This document shows positions 8,943-17,038 of a DNA stretch of 48,291 nt, one piece after another. A program made the position numbers and the translations under genes. The stretch comes from Sherwoodlollariibacterium sp049275655 (lineage in GTDB: Bacteria; Omnitrophota; Gorgyraeia; Gygaellales; Profunditerraquicolaceae), in assembly GCA_049275655.1 (NCBI GenBank), contig JBASUY010000004.1:1-48291 (forward strand), written 5' to 3'. A model generated the notes under the pieces. It did not search any database, was not told the origin of the DNA, and saw nothing but the letters and a program-made list of their open reading frames with translations. The stretch's first letter is position 1. Each line of letters starts with the position of its first letter.

Positions 8943-11155
8943 TTTATTAATACAAACTCAGATTCACCGTATTTATTTAGATAACTTTTCCATATACCTT
9001 CACATATTGAATTTTCCTTGCAGTTGCAACAGCCTGTAGCCTTAGCCTTATATTTAATCCTCAGATCACTACAAACCTCTAAGCCCTCGGAATACGTTAT
9101 TCTCTCATTAAAAGGCGAATGAAACTCACTCATATACTGAACATATCCTCTTAAAAGACATGGCGTAAAACCTTCAAAGGAAAATTCACATCCTTCGCCT
9201 TGGAGATATTTAGCCGCTCTCTTAAGGCTCTCTGCAGCATCAGTTATAGGCGGAAGCCGATTAATAGGAATTGAAATCAGCCCTATAGAATCACGCAAAA
9301 AAATAAAATGAAAACTCTTGATTCTGTTTTCTATAAGACGCTTAATAAGCTTATCTAACATAGCGCAGTTTAATTCTGTAATATATATAGCCGCCTTAAC
9401 CTTAAAAGAGCGGGAAGCTGTGGTAAGATTTTTGATTCCCTGCATGGTTTGGTCAAATGCGCCTTTTACCCTTACCTCATTATCATGCATCTGCGTTAAA
9501 CCGAAGAAAGGAATAATAAATGAATCCAAACATTGATATTTCTTTATTCTATCCGCAAAACCAGAATAAAAGAATATCCTGCCATTTCCGTATATGCTAA
9601 GATGGCGTATTTGTATTTTTTCAGCAAATTCCAGGATTTTAAATATATCCTTCCTTAAAAATACCTCACCTCCGTAGAGAACTATATCCTCACAGCGCGA
9701 AGATGCCAAAACAATGCTCTCCTTAGTTAATTTAATTTGTTTGTTATAAGCCTTACCGGTTAACCTGCAGGGATAACAATTATTATTACAGGTATTATTA
9801 ACCTGTATAAAAATCCGCCTTTCCCCCAACATACTACTTAGTCTATCCAACTCTTCTTCAGAATGTTCGCAAGTAAAAGAGGGGGGAGTAAACTCTGATT
9901 CCTTATAGTAACTCTTCCTTAACAAGCCCTGCTTTTCATATAAATCATGGATTAGCGTGCCAGGATAAACTTTCACCCGTTTAACCAGTACGCTATCCGG
10001 GTTAAGCCCCTTAACATAGCAAAAAGTTTGCCTTATCGTAGATTCACTTTCTCCGGTATTACCCACCATCAGCATAAGTATGCTTCTAATGCCTGCTTTT
10101 CTGGTCTGCTCAAACGCCTCCCTTGTCTTAAGTAAATCAAGCCTTTTACCAATTCTATTCTGGATCTCTTCAGAGCCGCTTTCTACGCCATAAGATATCT
10201 CAAAACATCCTGCAGCCGACATAGCCTTAAGCATTTCTTTATCCACGCTGTCTGAACGAGTCATACAACTCCATTTAATCTTTAGCCTCTTCTTAAGGAT
10301 TAACCTACATATCTCCATTACCCTTTTCTTGGAAAGTGTAAAAAAATTATCCCCAAAGACAAAATCCCTTATTCCATACCTGTGGTAAAAATAAGCAACC
10401 ATATCAACAAAATACTTAGGGCTATGAAAACGAACTTTGTATTTATCTATTTTACTCATAGGGCAAAAATTACAACTATAGATACACCCCCGCGAAGAAA
10501 GCATCAAAAGGGCATTCTTTAGGGTTGTACATCTACGCCCCAATATAAAGTTGGACGTAAAATTTATGCTACGGCCAGAATTAATCTTTTTCTCAAACCC
10601 CTTGAATAAATGAAATGCCGGATACGGTAATAAATCTAAGTTTAGAATCTTCTTTCTTTCCCCGGAGAAATAAACCTTCCCCTTACGCATAAAAGCAATA
10701 CCTTTGATTCCTAATGGCCCTACCCCTTCTTTTAAATTATTTATAAGCTCAACCATCGTTTCCTCGCCATCACCAACCACGACATAATCAACATTGAAGT
10801 TCTTAAGCAGAAAATCGTATTTACAAGTAGCAAAGGGCCCTCCTAGGATGATATTAATACCAGGGTTTATCCTCCTAGCCAAATCTATCAACTCATATAC
10901 GCCACCCCTTGTACAGCTCTGAGTAGCTATAGCTAAATAAGCAGGCTCCTCCTTCCTTAAAATCTTCTCTACGGAATGCAGCATGAAATCGCGCTCCTGG
11001 AGGTCAAAATCGTATGCGGTTATGGGTATTTTTATACCGGCAGAAATCATAGATGCTGCTATTAAACTAATACCATAAGGAGGGCCGAAATAATTAGGAG
11101 GCGGGTCGGGATTATAAGGATTGACAAAAACTATACCGTTTTTTGGGCTTTTCAT
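8939..11155 (-). CDS. B12-binding radical SAM fused to a second radical SAM domain
   Basis: This 738-residue, three-part protein begins with about 150 residues resembling a cobalamin-binding Rossmann domain ('INIILGGPFAT', 'VVVGDGEETM'). The classic DxHxxG motif for base-off B12 is not evident. A radical SAM domain with C224, C228 and C231 follows. A second radical SAM domain has C456, C460 and C463 (CNNNCYPC), YGGEVFLR, and the C-terminal Cys-rich plus 'YLNKYGESEF' tail of the HxsC-like paralogues. The first part resembles class B radical SAM methyltransferases and related enzymes; the last part belongs to the local peptide-maturase family. The ATG has no obvious ribosome site and lies after a 450-base gap, so it may begin its own transcript. 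Confidence 0.85.
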   Translation of the reverse strand: MKSPKNGIVFVNPYNPDPPPNYFGPPYGISLIAASMISAGIKIPITAYDFDLQERDFMLHSVEKILRKEEPAYLAIATQSCTRGGVYELIDLARRINPGINIILGGPFATCKYDFLLKNFNVDYVVVGDGEETMVELINNLKEGVGPLGIKGIAFMRKGKVYFSGERKKILNLDLLPYPAFHLFKGFEKKINSGRSINFTSNFILGRRCTTLKNALLMLSSRGCIYSCNFCPMSKIDKYKVRFHSPKYFVDMVAYFYHRYGIRDFVFGDNFFTLSKKRVMEICRLILKKRLKIKWSCMTRSDSVDKEMLKAMSAAGCFEISYGVESGSEEIQNRIGKRLDLLKTREAFEQTRKAGIRSILMLMVGNTGESESTIRQTFCYVKGLNPDSVLVKRVKVYPGTLIHDLYEKQGLLRKSYYKESEFTPPSFTCEHSEEELDRLSSMLGERRIFIQVNNTCNNNCYPCRLTGKAYNKQIKLTKESIVLASSRCEDIVLYGGEVFLRKDIFKILEFAEKIQIRHLSIYGNGRIFFYSGFADRIKKYQCLDSFIIPFFGLTQMHDNEVRVKGAFDQTMQGIKNLTTASRSFKVKAAIYITELNCAMLDKLIKRLIENRIKSFHFIFLRDSIGLISIPINRLPPITDAAESLKRAAKYLQGEGCEFSFEGFTPCLLRGYVQYMSEFHSPFNERITYSEGLEVCSDLRIKYKAKATGCCNCKENSICEGIWKSYLNKYGESEFVLIK

Positions 11156-11607
11156 GAATATAATAATAGGCAGAATGAGTATTCACTTAAAACGTTAAGG
11201 GTGTATAGTTTTATAAGTTATTTTGATTCTCTTTCTTTTTAAACACAGGTAAACAAACGTAAATATGCATTAATATCAAACATAGATAATTATAGTCAAT
11301 AAAAGAAATGCAAAACGAATAAAATATTTTTGAAAAAGCTCCCAAAAAAGCAAATAATATTGCGAGTAGGGAGTTACCTAATGATAAAACAAATAACTTA
11401 ATCAGGCCCTCTTATTATCCTCCAGCCATCCTTAACAAAAAATAGCGTTATCATTATCAAAAAAATTCCATATTACATAATAATAGCCTTATTTGCCCTA
11501 AATGTAAAGCACAATATCTTTTTATCTCCCCGACTAAATACCTGTATTACCCTGATATTATTCGTATACTTAACGATGCATTACTTAACTTAGGATAGTC
11601 ATCAATT
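11156..11607. other. Long intergenic gap inside the radical SAM cluster
   Basis: This is the only gap of more than 300 bases between genes in the window. It is AT-rich. I see no convincing gene, tRNA, clear hairpin-plus-T-run terminator or well-spaced -35/-10 pair. A plus-strand stretch near 11446-11595 reads as about 50 codons with a Cys-Pro-x-Cys motif but lacks an upstream start codon, so it may be the remnant of a lost gene. A promoter for the gene that starts at 11155 would be expected here but cannot be identified with confidence. Confidence 0.5.
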
Positions 11608-12534
11608 TCATTCCTTAATCGGGATAAATTCACCCCAACCATGTTTTTTAATATAGCTGGCCCAAACACCTTCGCAAATACAAAAATATTTACAATATTT
11701 ACACTTTGCACCAAATAGCCTTTTATATCTTTTTCTTTTACGGATATTTAACGAGACTTTACCTGAATTCATTAAAATCGGTTCGTAATTTTTAACGTAT
11801 TCTTCGTATCCCCTCAAAAGACAAAAAGGTATACCTAATAAAGTTATACTTGGTTGTTTAAGTTTTCTATACTTATAATTTAGCTCTAATTCTGCTATAG
11901 CAGCTCTAAATGTCCCTGCTAAGTTGGTATAGTTGGGGACCAAACTATTAAAAAATATCTGACCTCTCCCTTGCGGAATTACAGCGTTAATTACAATTCC
12001 CTCAATATGTTTAAAAGAAGAAACAGTTTTTAATAATCCAACTAATTGGGGGGAATTAATTTTTGTTAAGGTAATATTTATATACCATTTAAATCTCTTT
12101 TTATGAATTAGCTTTTCCAAATTTTTACATCCTTGTATAGTCTGCTTAAAACTACCAGGAGTCCTAGTCAAAGCGTCATGTATCTTGGCATTCTGGCCAT
12201 GAAGAGAAACGCTTATTTCATTAACACCAGAACACAATAAAGTTTCAGCATATTTTAAATAAGCTAACCTGCGTCCGTTGGTAACTAGCCGAATCTTCTT
12301 GTAACCAATATTCTTAGCAAAACGAATATAATCAAAAATAAAATCATTCGATGTCGGCTCAGGCCCGGTGAAAAGCACCTCATCTGTCTTTGCCCTACCT
12401 CTTTTCAACAGCGCATAAAGCTTTTCTTTTGTAAAAATAGGAAGATTTTGCAGATTATTTTCCATACAAAAAATACAGTTATTATTACAATGATTATTAA
12501 GGTTAATATGTAAAGATTCGTTGACTTGCTTCAT
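11608..12534 (-). CDS. Radical SAM protein, HxsC-like paralogue
   Basis: This 308-residue protein has cluster cysteines C16, C20 and C23 (CNNNCIFC). The GGEP position reads GPEP (57-60). It contains 'LHGQ', followed by the 'TPGSFKQT' segment typical of this locus. Near the C-terminus it has Cys-x2-Cys...Cys-x-Cys-Glu-Gly, then an aromatic 'Y..K.G..EF' tail. The start ATG has no strong ribosome site, and a 74-base gap separates it from the upstream peptidase gene. Likely a maturase or accessory radical SAM enzyme acting on the His-rich precursor or another peptide; the specific reaction is unknown. Confidence 0.85.
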   Translation of the reverse strand: MKQVNESLHINLNNHCNNNCIFCMENNLQNLPIFTKEKLYALLKRGRAKTDEVLFTGPEPTSNDFIFDYIRFAKNIGYKKIRLVTNGRRLAYLKYAETLLCSGVNEISVSLHGQNAKIHDALTRTPGSFKQTIQGCKNLEKLIHKKRFKWYINITLTKINSPQLVGLLKTVSSFKHIEGIVINAVIPQGRGQIFFNSLVPNYTNLAGTFRAAIAELELNYKYRKLKQPSITLLGIPFCLLRGYEEYVKNYEPILMNSGKVSLNIRKRKRYKRLFGAKCKYCKYFCICEGVWASYIKKHGWGEFIPIKE

Positions 12535-12608
12535 ATGAGGATAGATTTATACTGATATCTAAATTCTGTCTTTTGTGATTTGAATTTTATCTTTCATGCC
12601 TAGTTATT

Positions 12609-13763
12609 TTAGTAAGAGAATAGCCTTATAAATACGTTAATAACGCTTTGCCTAAAAATAAGAGTTATAATAACTCCTATGAATATCCATATAGCAAAGG
12701 GGAATGTTTTGTAAATTGAAATTAAACGAATTCCCGAATTAAGACAAAAAGACCGAATAAATTCAGCCTGCTCGCAGGTTAATCCTTCAGGATATAAAGA
12801 CCCCAATCCTTCCTTAAATTCTTTCCTATCAAACTGCGAATTATTGGCACTTAACGCATCTTCAGTAATCAGGTCTCCTGCTTTGAGCTTTTCCACTTCA
12901 ATCTTTCTTATTTGGGTACACTTAATATATAAAGATAAAATAATCTTAACTATGCCAAATAAACTAAAAATCTTAAACATTTTCTCAAAAAACTGCAGGA
13001 ATTTAGGCAGAGTGTAACCATGCAAAAACTTAAAAAGAAAATAGGAGACTACGCCTACAGAGCATAAAATTAAGAGCGTTTTGTTCTTTCTGATTAAATC
13101 GGATAAAGGCTGAATAAGCAAAAGCATCGGGACAATTATGATCTTAGGCAAACTCAATGTTCTAACCGCAGACTCAAGCGCCATAAAAACAGCCAGATAA
13201 ACTAAAATTAAGATTCCTCCTTTAGAATAAGATTTTTGAGCCTTAGCCTTTGCACTTTTTAAGGCCTTAATCAACGAATTAACTAATTCTAGCCTCTTTT
13301 CTTTGTCCTTAACGATTAGAAAACCTAAACTTAGTAATTTAAATAATGCTATTAAGATAATAACGATTAACAAAGGTAAGTAAATATTAAATAGCAAGAC
13401 CAACGAAGGGAAGAATTTAATATAACCCTTTGAATAGAAATCTAAAGGGATCAGCAAAGTATAAGCAATAAAAAGTTTGGCATCTCCTGCTGACCAGGCG
13501 CCAAACTTCCAAATACCATAGGCTACAACAATACCGATAGCGGTATTAATCAATATTGAAATTATATAGGCATGATTTACGCCGCCATAATCAATCAACT
13601 TAGCAAATACTAAAAGGTAAAGGAAGGAGTAACAAAACACAGGATACAATAAACCTAAAACCACCCACTTATTCCTGATTTTAGAAATAGTAAAATCTTC
13701 GTAGCTTGTTATAGCTCCGATAAATAGGATAACTGGCAAAAAAAGAAGATTAATTAAATACAC
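12609..13763 (-). CDS. Archaeal-type A24 (prepilin-peptidase-like) membrane aspartic protease
   Basis: This 384-residue, strongly hydrophobic protein has many membrane segments. D23 lies in a 'SYED......I.N' context, and the second catalytic pair G93-D94 sits in 'SAGDAKL'. These are the two aspartate sites of A24 prepilin/preflagellin peptidases. It lacks the cytoplasmic CxxC...CxxC zinc loop of bacterial PilD. Instead it has a long C-terminal extension containing 'KAGDLITEDAL' and ending in a membrane segment, similar to what I remember of the archaeal A24 C-terminal domain. The GTG start lies 1 base after hxsC's stop with an AGG nearby. Its position in the cluster suggests it may cut the HxsA leader or another exported product; that is inference. 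Confidence 0.72.
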   Translation of the reverse strand: MYLINLLFLPVILFIGAITSYEDFTISKIRNKWVVLGLLYPVFCYSFLYLLVFAKLIDYGGVNHAYIISILINTAIGIVVAYGIWKFGAWSAGDAKLFIAYTLLIPLDFYSKGYIKFFPSLVLLFNIYLPLLIVIILIALFKLLSLGFLIVKDKEKRLELVNSLIKALKSAKAKAQKSYSKGGILILVYLAVFMALESAVRTLSLPKIIIVPMLLLIQPLSDLIRKNKTLLILCSVGVVSYFLFKFLHGYTLPKFLQFFEKMFKIFSLFGIVKIILSLYIKCTQIRKIEVEKLKAGDLITEDALSANNSQFDRKEFKEGLGSLYPEGLTCEQAEFIRSFCLNSGIRLISIYKTFPFAIWIFIGVIITLIFRQSVINVFIRLFSY

Positions 13764-13764
13764 C

Positions 13765-14631
13765 TTAACCTGCTCTCTTTAAGAAAGCTCTGAATTCACG
13801 GTCTCCGTAATTTTCTATATAGCCTTTATGGACTCCCGGGCAGGAAGCTTGATAAATACATTTCTTACATTCAGCAGGAAAAATAACCTCTTCCTTAGGC
13901 AAAGTTGCCCAAATATATTTCCAGAAAAATTTATTGATCACACAAAAGGGAAAATGATAAAGCCTAAATTCCCTAAAAGCAGGAATAATATTCTTTAATC
14001 CCGGCAAGCTCTTGCCAAGCTTTGAATAAGTAAGCCCTACCTGATTAATATTCTCTTGCGCAGCCCCTTCGATTTCAAGGAAAAGCAAGACTATCCTATC
14101 TGCACCCGGATAGTTCTCTTTTATAAAAGAAAGGATTTTGGTATAAAAACTAAAATTAATTTTAGTAATTACAACTCTGATCTCTAATGCTTGTCCCGGA
14201 CTTTTGAACTTTAGTATATTATCCAGCCCCCTGCAGGTTTGATTAAAACTTCCCTTAACCAGAGTAATCTCTTCATGAGTCTGTTCATTATAACCATGCA
14301 AAGTGATGACAAAGCTCAAATGCTTAAGCTCGCAGCATTTTTTAGTAAAATCCGCGTAGTAAAATCTCCTGCCGTTAGTTAACAGGCTCACCCTGGCCTC
14401 CGGGAGTTTATTTTTTATAAAATCAAAAGCCCGAATAAAATCAGGATTTATGGTAGGCTCCCCTCCAGTCACAGTAATAGAACCTACCTTTCCCTTAAGA
14501 TCCTTAAGCCTGGATACAAGATTGTTATAATCATACCTTACCAGCCTCCAGGAATCATTGGGGTTGCTACACATTAAGCAATGATTATTGCACTCATTCC
14601 AAAAACAAAAATCTATATTTTTTATCGGCAT
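13765..14631 (-). CDS. hxsC: His-Xaa-Ser system radical SAM maturase HxsC
   Basis: This 288-residue radical SAM protein has C14, C18 and C21 in 'CNNHCLMC', followed by Ser-Asn-Pro, and TGGEPT at 55-60. Further matches to HxsC as I know the family are 'LLTNGR', 'EIRVVITKI', a 'LEIEGAA' strand, a late 'PFCVI' segment and a C-terminal Cys-x2-Cys-x5-Cys-x-Gly. In the standard Hxs system HxsC pairs with HxsB to modify the His-Xaa-Ser repeat peptide HxsA; the chemistry is not established to my knowledge. The ATG abuts the preceding TAA. It is the best HxsC candidate among several relatives here because of the CLMC and 'EIRVV' matches. Confidence 0.72.
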   Translation of the reverse strand: MPIKNIDFCFWNECNNHCLMCSNPNDSWRLVRYDYNNLVSRLKDLKGKVGSITVTGGEPTINPDFIRAFDFIKNKLPEARVSLLTNGRRFYYADFTKKCCELKHLSFVITLHGYNEQTHEEITLVKGSFNQTCRGLDNILKFKSPGQALEIRVVITKINFSFYTKILSFIKENYPGADRIVLLFLEIEGAAQENINQVGLTYSKLGKSLPGLKNIIPAFREFRLYHFPFCVINKFFWKYIWATLPKEEVIFPAECKKCIYQASCPGVHKGYIENYGDREFRAFLKRAG

Positions 14632-15564
14632 TTAATAAACCCCGTTCTTTACACTTTTTAATTCACCGCTTCCATATTTCAATAAATATTCTTTCCATAT
14701 CCCTTCACAAAGGTTAAAAAGTTTACAACCTCGGCATTTAGGTGGCTTTTCCCTACTAATATCCTTTCGGGAGTTCTCTACATCTTGATTACGAAAATCA
14801 GGAGCCAGGTGTTCCGTACGAAAATTCTTCACCTCATCTATTTCGCTTATATTATTTAAATACCCCCTAAAATAGCATAAAGGGACATAACGCACATGCC
14901 AATGACGGATAGTTTTGTTCTTCTTGGCAAATGAAAGGCATTTTCTAATAAAAGGGGCCGCCTTAGATATCCGAGGCATTAGTAAAAAAAAATCATCATG
15001 AACTCCGCCGTAGGTAGGATCAGCAAATATGAATTCAGAATTAGTTATGCCATTATTTAATAGGAACTTGCCGATATCAGGTAAGTACATATAATTCTGT
15101 TTTACAATAGTTGTATTAGAAGCAATCTTCCTTAAGCCAAATTTTTTAACATTCTTAAGCCCCTGCACCAACTCATTAAAACTTCCCGTAACCCTGGTTA
15201 AGCTATCATGCAATAATGGCTCATGCCCGTGAATAGAAAAAATAATTTCGTCAATACCGGAAGCGACTAATTTCTTCGCAAAATCTGGGTAAGAAAGCAT
15301 CCTGCCATTAGTAGCCATATTCACCGAGTTAAAACCCATCTCCTTAGCCTGCTGTATAAGTACAAACACGTCAGGCCTTATAGTTATCTCGCCGCCAATA
15401 AACTCTATATAAACCTTACCCCTCTTCCTGGCATCCATCATCTCCCTTAATATTTGAGCAGTAGGCTTATCGTTTATTTGCCTTTTCCCGGAGTTAACGC
15501 AAAAAACACAATTATTATTGCAACGGTAACCACAGATAATTACAAATTTCTCTATTTTATTCAT
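14632..15564 (-). CDS. Radical SAM protein, HxsC-like paralogue next to hxsA
   Basis: This 310-residue protein has cluster cysteines C15, C19 and C22 (CNNNCVFC), a GGEIT motif from residue 57, 'IHGH' with a downstream 'VTGSFNEL', and the C-terminal motif Cys-x2-Cys-x5-Cys-Glu-Gly followed by 'YLLKYGSGEL'. It is the first radical SAM gene after the precursor hxsA and lies directly upstream of hxsC, with no spacer. This makes it a good candidate for a third core maturase of this particular system. The start ATG at 15564 has only a weak GAG-type ribosome site. The radical SAM assignment is firm; the substrate is inferred from position. Confidence 0.85.
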   Translation of the reverse strand: MNKIEKFVIICGYRCNNNCVFCVNSGKRQINDKPTAQILREMMDARKRGKVYIEFIGGEITIRPDVFVLIQQAKEMGFNSVNMATNGRMLSYPDFAKKLVASGIDEIIFSIHGHEPLLHDSLTRVTGSFNELVQGLKNVKKFGLRKIASNTTIVKQNYMYLPDIGKFLLNNGITNSEFIFADPTYGGVHDDFFLLMPRISKAAPFIRKCLSFAKKNKTIRHWHVRYVPLCYFRGYLNNISEIDEVKNFRTEHLAPDFRNQDVENSRKDISREKPPKCRGCKLFNLCEGIWKEYLLKYGSGELKSVKNGVY

Positions 15565-15689
15565 AATAAGAAGCTCTCAAATATCTATAATTTAATTTAT
15601 TTCTACTGGGCCTAGGCAAGAAAAAGAAGCTAACCGACATAAAACATATTAAGAATTAACCCTTCACTTAACAATAGTCGGCACACATC

Positions 15690-16052
15690 CTACCATTGGC
15701 CGTGAGAGCCATGGGATCCGTGGGAAGAGTGAGAGCCGTGTGAACCGTGTGAACCGTGGGAAGAGTGAGAGCCGTGTGAACCGTGTGAACCATGGGAAGA
15801 GTGAGAGCCGTGTGAACCGTGTGAACCGTGGGAAGCATGCCCTCCCCGATCAGGGTTATTAAAAAACGCACTACTATGGTCTGCTGATGCAGTTGAAGAA
15901 GAAAGGCCCATCATAGAACCCAAAACAGCTAAACCCATCCCTATCTTTATCATATTATTCTTGCTTACCTTGCCTTCTTCGCTAAGTAAGAAGTTCTTTA
16001 TATCCTTTTTTATCCCGGGTAAAGATACCTTAATCTTTTTTATTTTTTTCAT
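15690..16052 (-). CDS. hxsA: His-Xaa-Ser repeat precursor peptide HxsA
   Basis: This 120-residue precursor has a basic N-terminal leader (about 1-32, including 'FLLSEEGKVSKNN'), a hydrophobic stretch (about 35-50) and a small-residue 'SSSTASA' segment resembling an export signal. The C-terminal core contains 16 histidines spaced every third residue as Gly-Ser-His or Ser-Ser-His, ending in Gly-Gln-Trp. Read from each histidine, this is a His-Xaa-Ser repeat, which defines HxsA. It is presumed to be modified by HxsB and HxsC. The ATG overlaps the upstream gene in an ATGA arrangement, with a strong GGGGGGTGG ribosome site. What the modification is, and whether the mature peptide is exported or binds metal, is unknown. 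Confidence 0.87.
   Translation of the reverse strand: MKKIKKIKVSLPGIKKDIKNFLLSEEGKVSKNNMIKIGMGLAVLGSMMGLSSSTASADHSSAFFNNPDRGGHASHGSHGSHGSHSSHGSHGSHGSHSSHGSHGSHGSHSSHGSHGSHGQW
15721..15828 (-). repeat. Three tandem 36-bp repeats inside hxsA
   Basis: Three adjacent copies (15721-15756, 15757-15792, 15793-15828) differ only at the last base of the middle copy. Each encodes four His triplets of the core. The near identity at DNA level, including synonymous positions, points to recent expansion by slippage or recombination. Confidence 0.92.
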
Positions 16053-17026
16053 TTTTCCACCCCCCTTATTTTAAATTCTTCTTTCAGGAAGTTGTCACAA
16101 ACTTTCTTGTCTTTATTAAAATGCAGCATACACAATAACCTAGACCTTGAGTCTTTTAACTTACCACAGGCATCTTTATCCTGTGACTTTACAGTTAAAG
16201 AAAAGTTTGCAAAATTAACGCACCCATCCCACTCATCCTGCCTATTGCTATACAAAGGAAGACAATTCTGAATATTCCCGGTAACTAAAGCCAGTACCAT
16301 CTCCTTTTCCTCTTTTTTGAGAAATGGGGCTATCCCCTTACCATCTTGATTTAAATAGGCCTCACAGATAAAACCGGCTTTACGGGACAAGTCTTCTGCA
16401 GAAGTATAAGAAATAGCCTGTTCAAAAAAATTTTCGCTAAGCCTTAAAGCTTTCTGAGAAACCGCACCGCCTTTTTCCAATTCTTCTATTAGAGATAAAA
16501 GCATAAAGTCGCTTCTACAGGATTCGGCCTTCTCTTTATCCTCAATCTCGCTACAAATATTAACATTATCAGCAACTATAGCCTTACAGGTTAAAGACAT
16601 TGCAATTACCTCTTTCTCAGCCATAATAAGGCTCTCTTTCTGGATCTGGGCTTCTTTGGCTTTTATAATATCAGAAGAAGGATTATCAGCCTTGGCCTTA
16701 GCCACTGCGTTCAGCTTTGCTTCTATTTGTCTTATAGCACTGGCGGACGCAGGATTAACATCCTCTATCCTCAACTCTGCTATGCGTTCATCCAATTCTT
16801 TTTTCCTTTTCTTAAGGTATTGTAAAGAATCCGCTTCCTGTTTAGATAACTCATTTCTGCTTTCCAGCTCTTTGATAGAAGCATTGGTTTCATTACGCCA
16901 AATAATTAACTGATCCTCCTCGGAAGCTGATTCCTGAGCAGAGACTGGGAAGCCATTGATGGAAGAAAAATAGAATAAAAGGCCCAGAAATATGCACCCC
17001 ATTTTAACCCAAAACTTTTTCTTCAT
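16049..17026 (-). CDS. Secreted coiled-coil, Cys-repeat protein of the Hxs locus
   Basis: I do not recognise a named family for this 325-residue protein. It has an N-terminal signal peptide (about 1-30, ending near 'VSAQES'). A charged helical region (about 35-130) with heptad-like spacing follows, probably a coiled coil. The C-terminal half has about ten cysteines in repeated units of the form C-x-x-[LI]...D...C ('NICSEIED', 'NCLPLYSN', 'ACGKLKD'), suggesting helical hairpins held by disulfides. The ATG has a strong AGGAGAG ribosome site. It lies between hxsB and hxsA and overlaps hxsA by 4 bases, so it is made together with the precursor. It could be an exported partner or scaffold for the modified peptide. 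Confidence 0.78.
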   Translation of the reverse strand: MKKKFWVKMGCIFLGLLFYFSSINGFPVSAQESASEEDQLIIWRNETNASIKELESRNELSKQEADSLQYLKKRKKELDERIAELRIEDVNPASASAIRQIEAKLNAVAKAKADNPSSDIIKAKEAQIQKESLIMAEKEVIAMSLTCKAIVADNVNICSEIEDKEKAESCRSDFMLLSLIEELEKGGAVSQKALRLSENFFEQAISYTSAEDLSRKAGFICEAYLNQDGKGIAPFLKKEEKEMVLALVTGNIQNCLPLYSNRQDEWDGCVNFANFSLTVKSQDKDACGKLKDSRSRLLCMLHFNKDKKVCDNFLKEEFKIRGVEK

Positions 17027-17038
17027 ATTCTCTCCTAT

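Noticed and set aside
11446..11595. Plus-strand open stretch with Cys-Pro-x-Cys
   Set aside because: About 50 codons, opposite to all other genes, with no start codon after the upstream stop.
15721..15828. CRISPR-like array
   Set aside because: The 36-bp units are directly adjacent with no spacers and lie inside the hxsA reading frame.
15668..15871. A 67-codon minus-strand frame over the His repeat
   Set aside because: It is an out-of-frame reading of the tandem repeats in hxsA, with no ribosome site or independent start.
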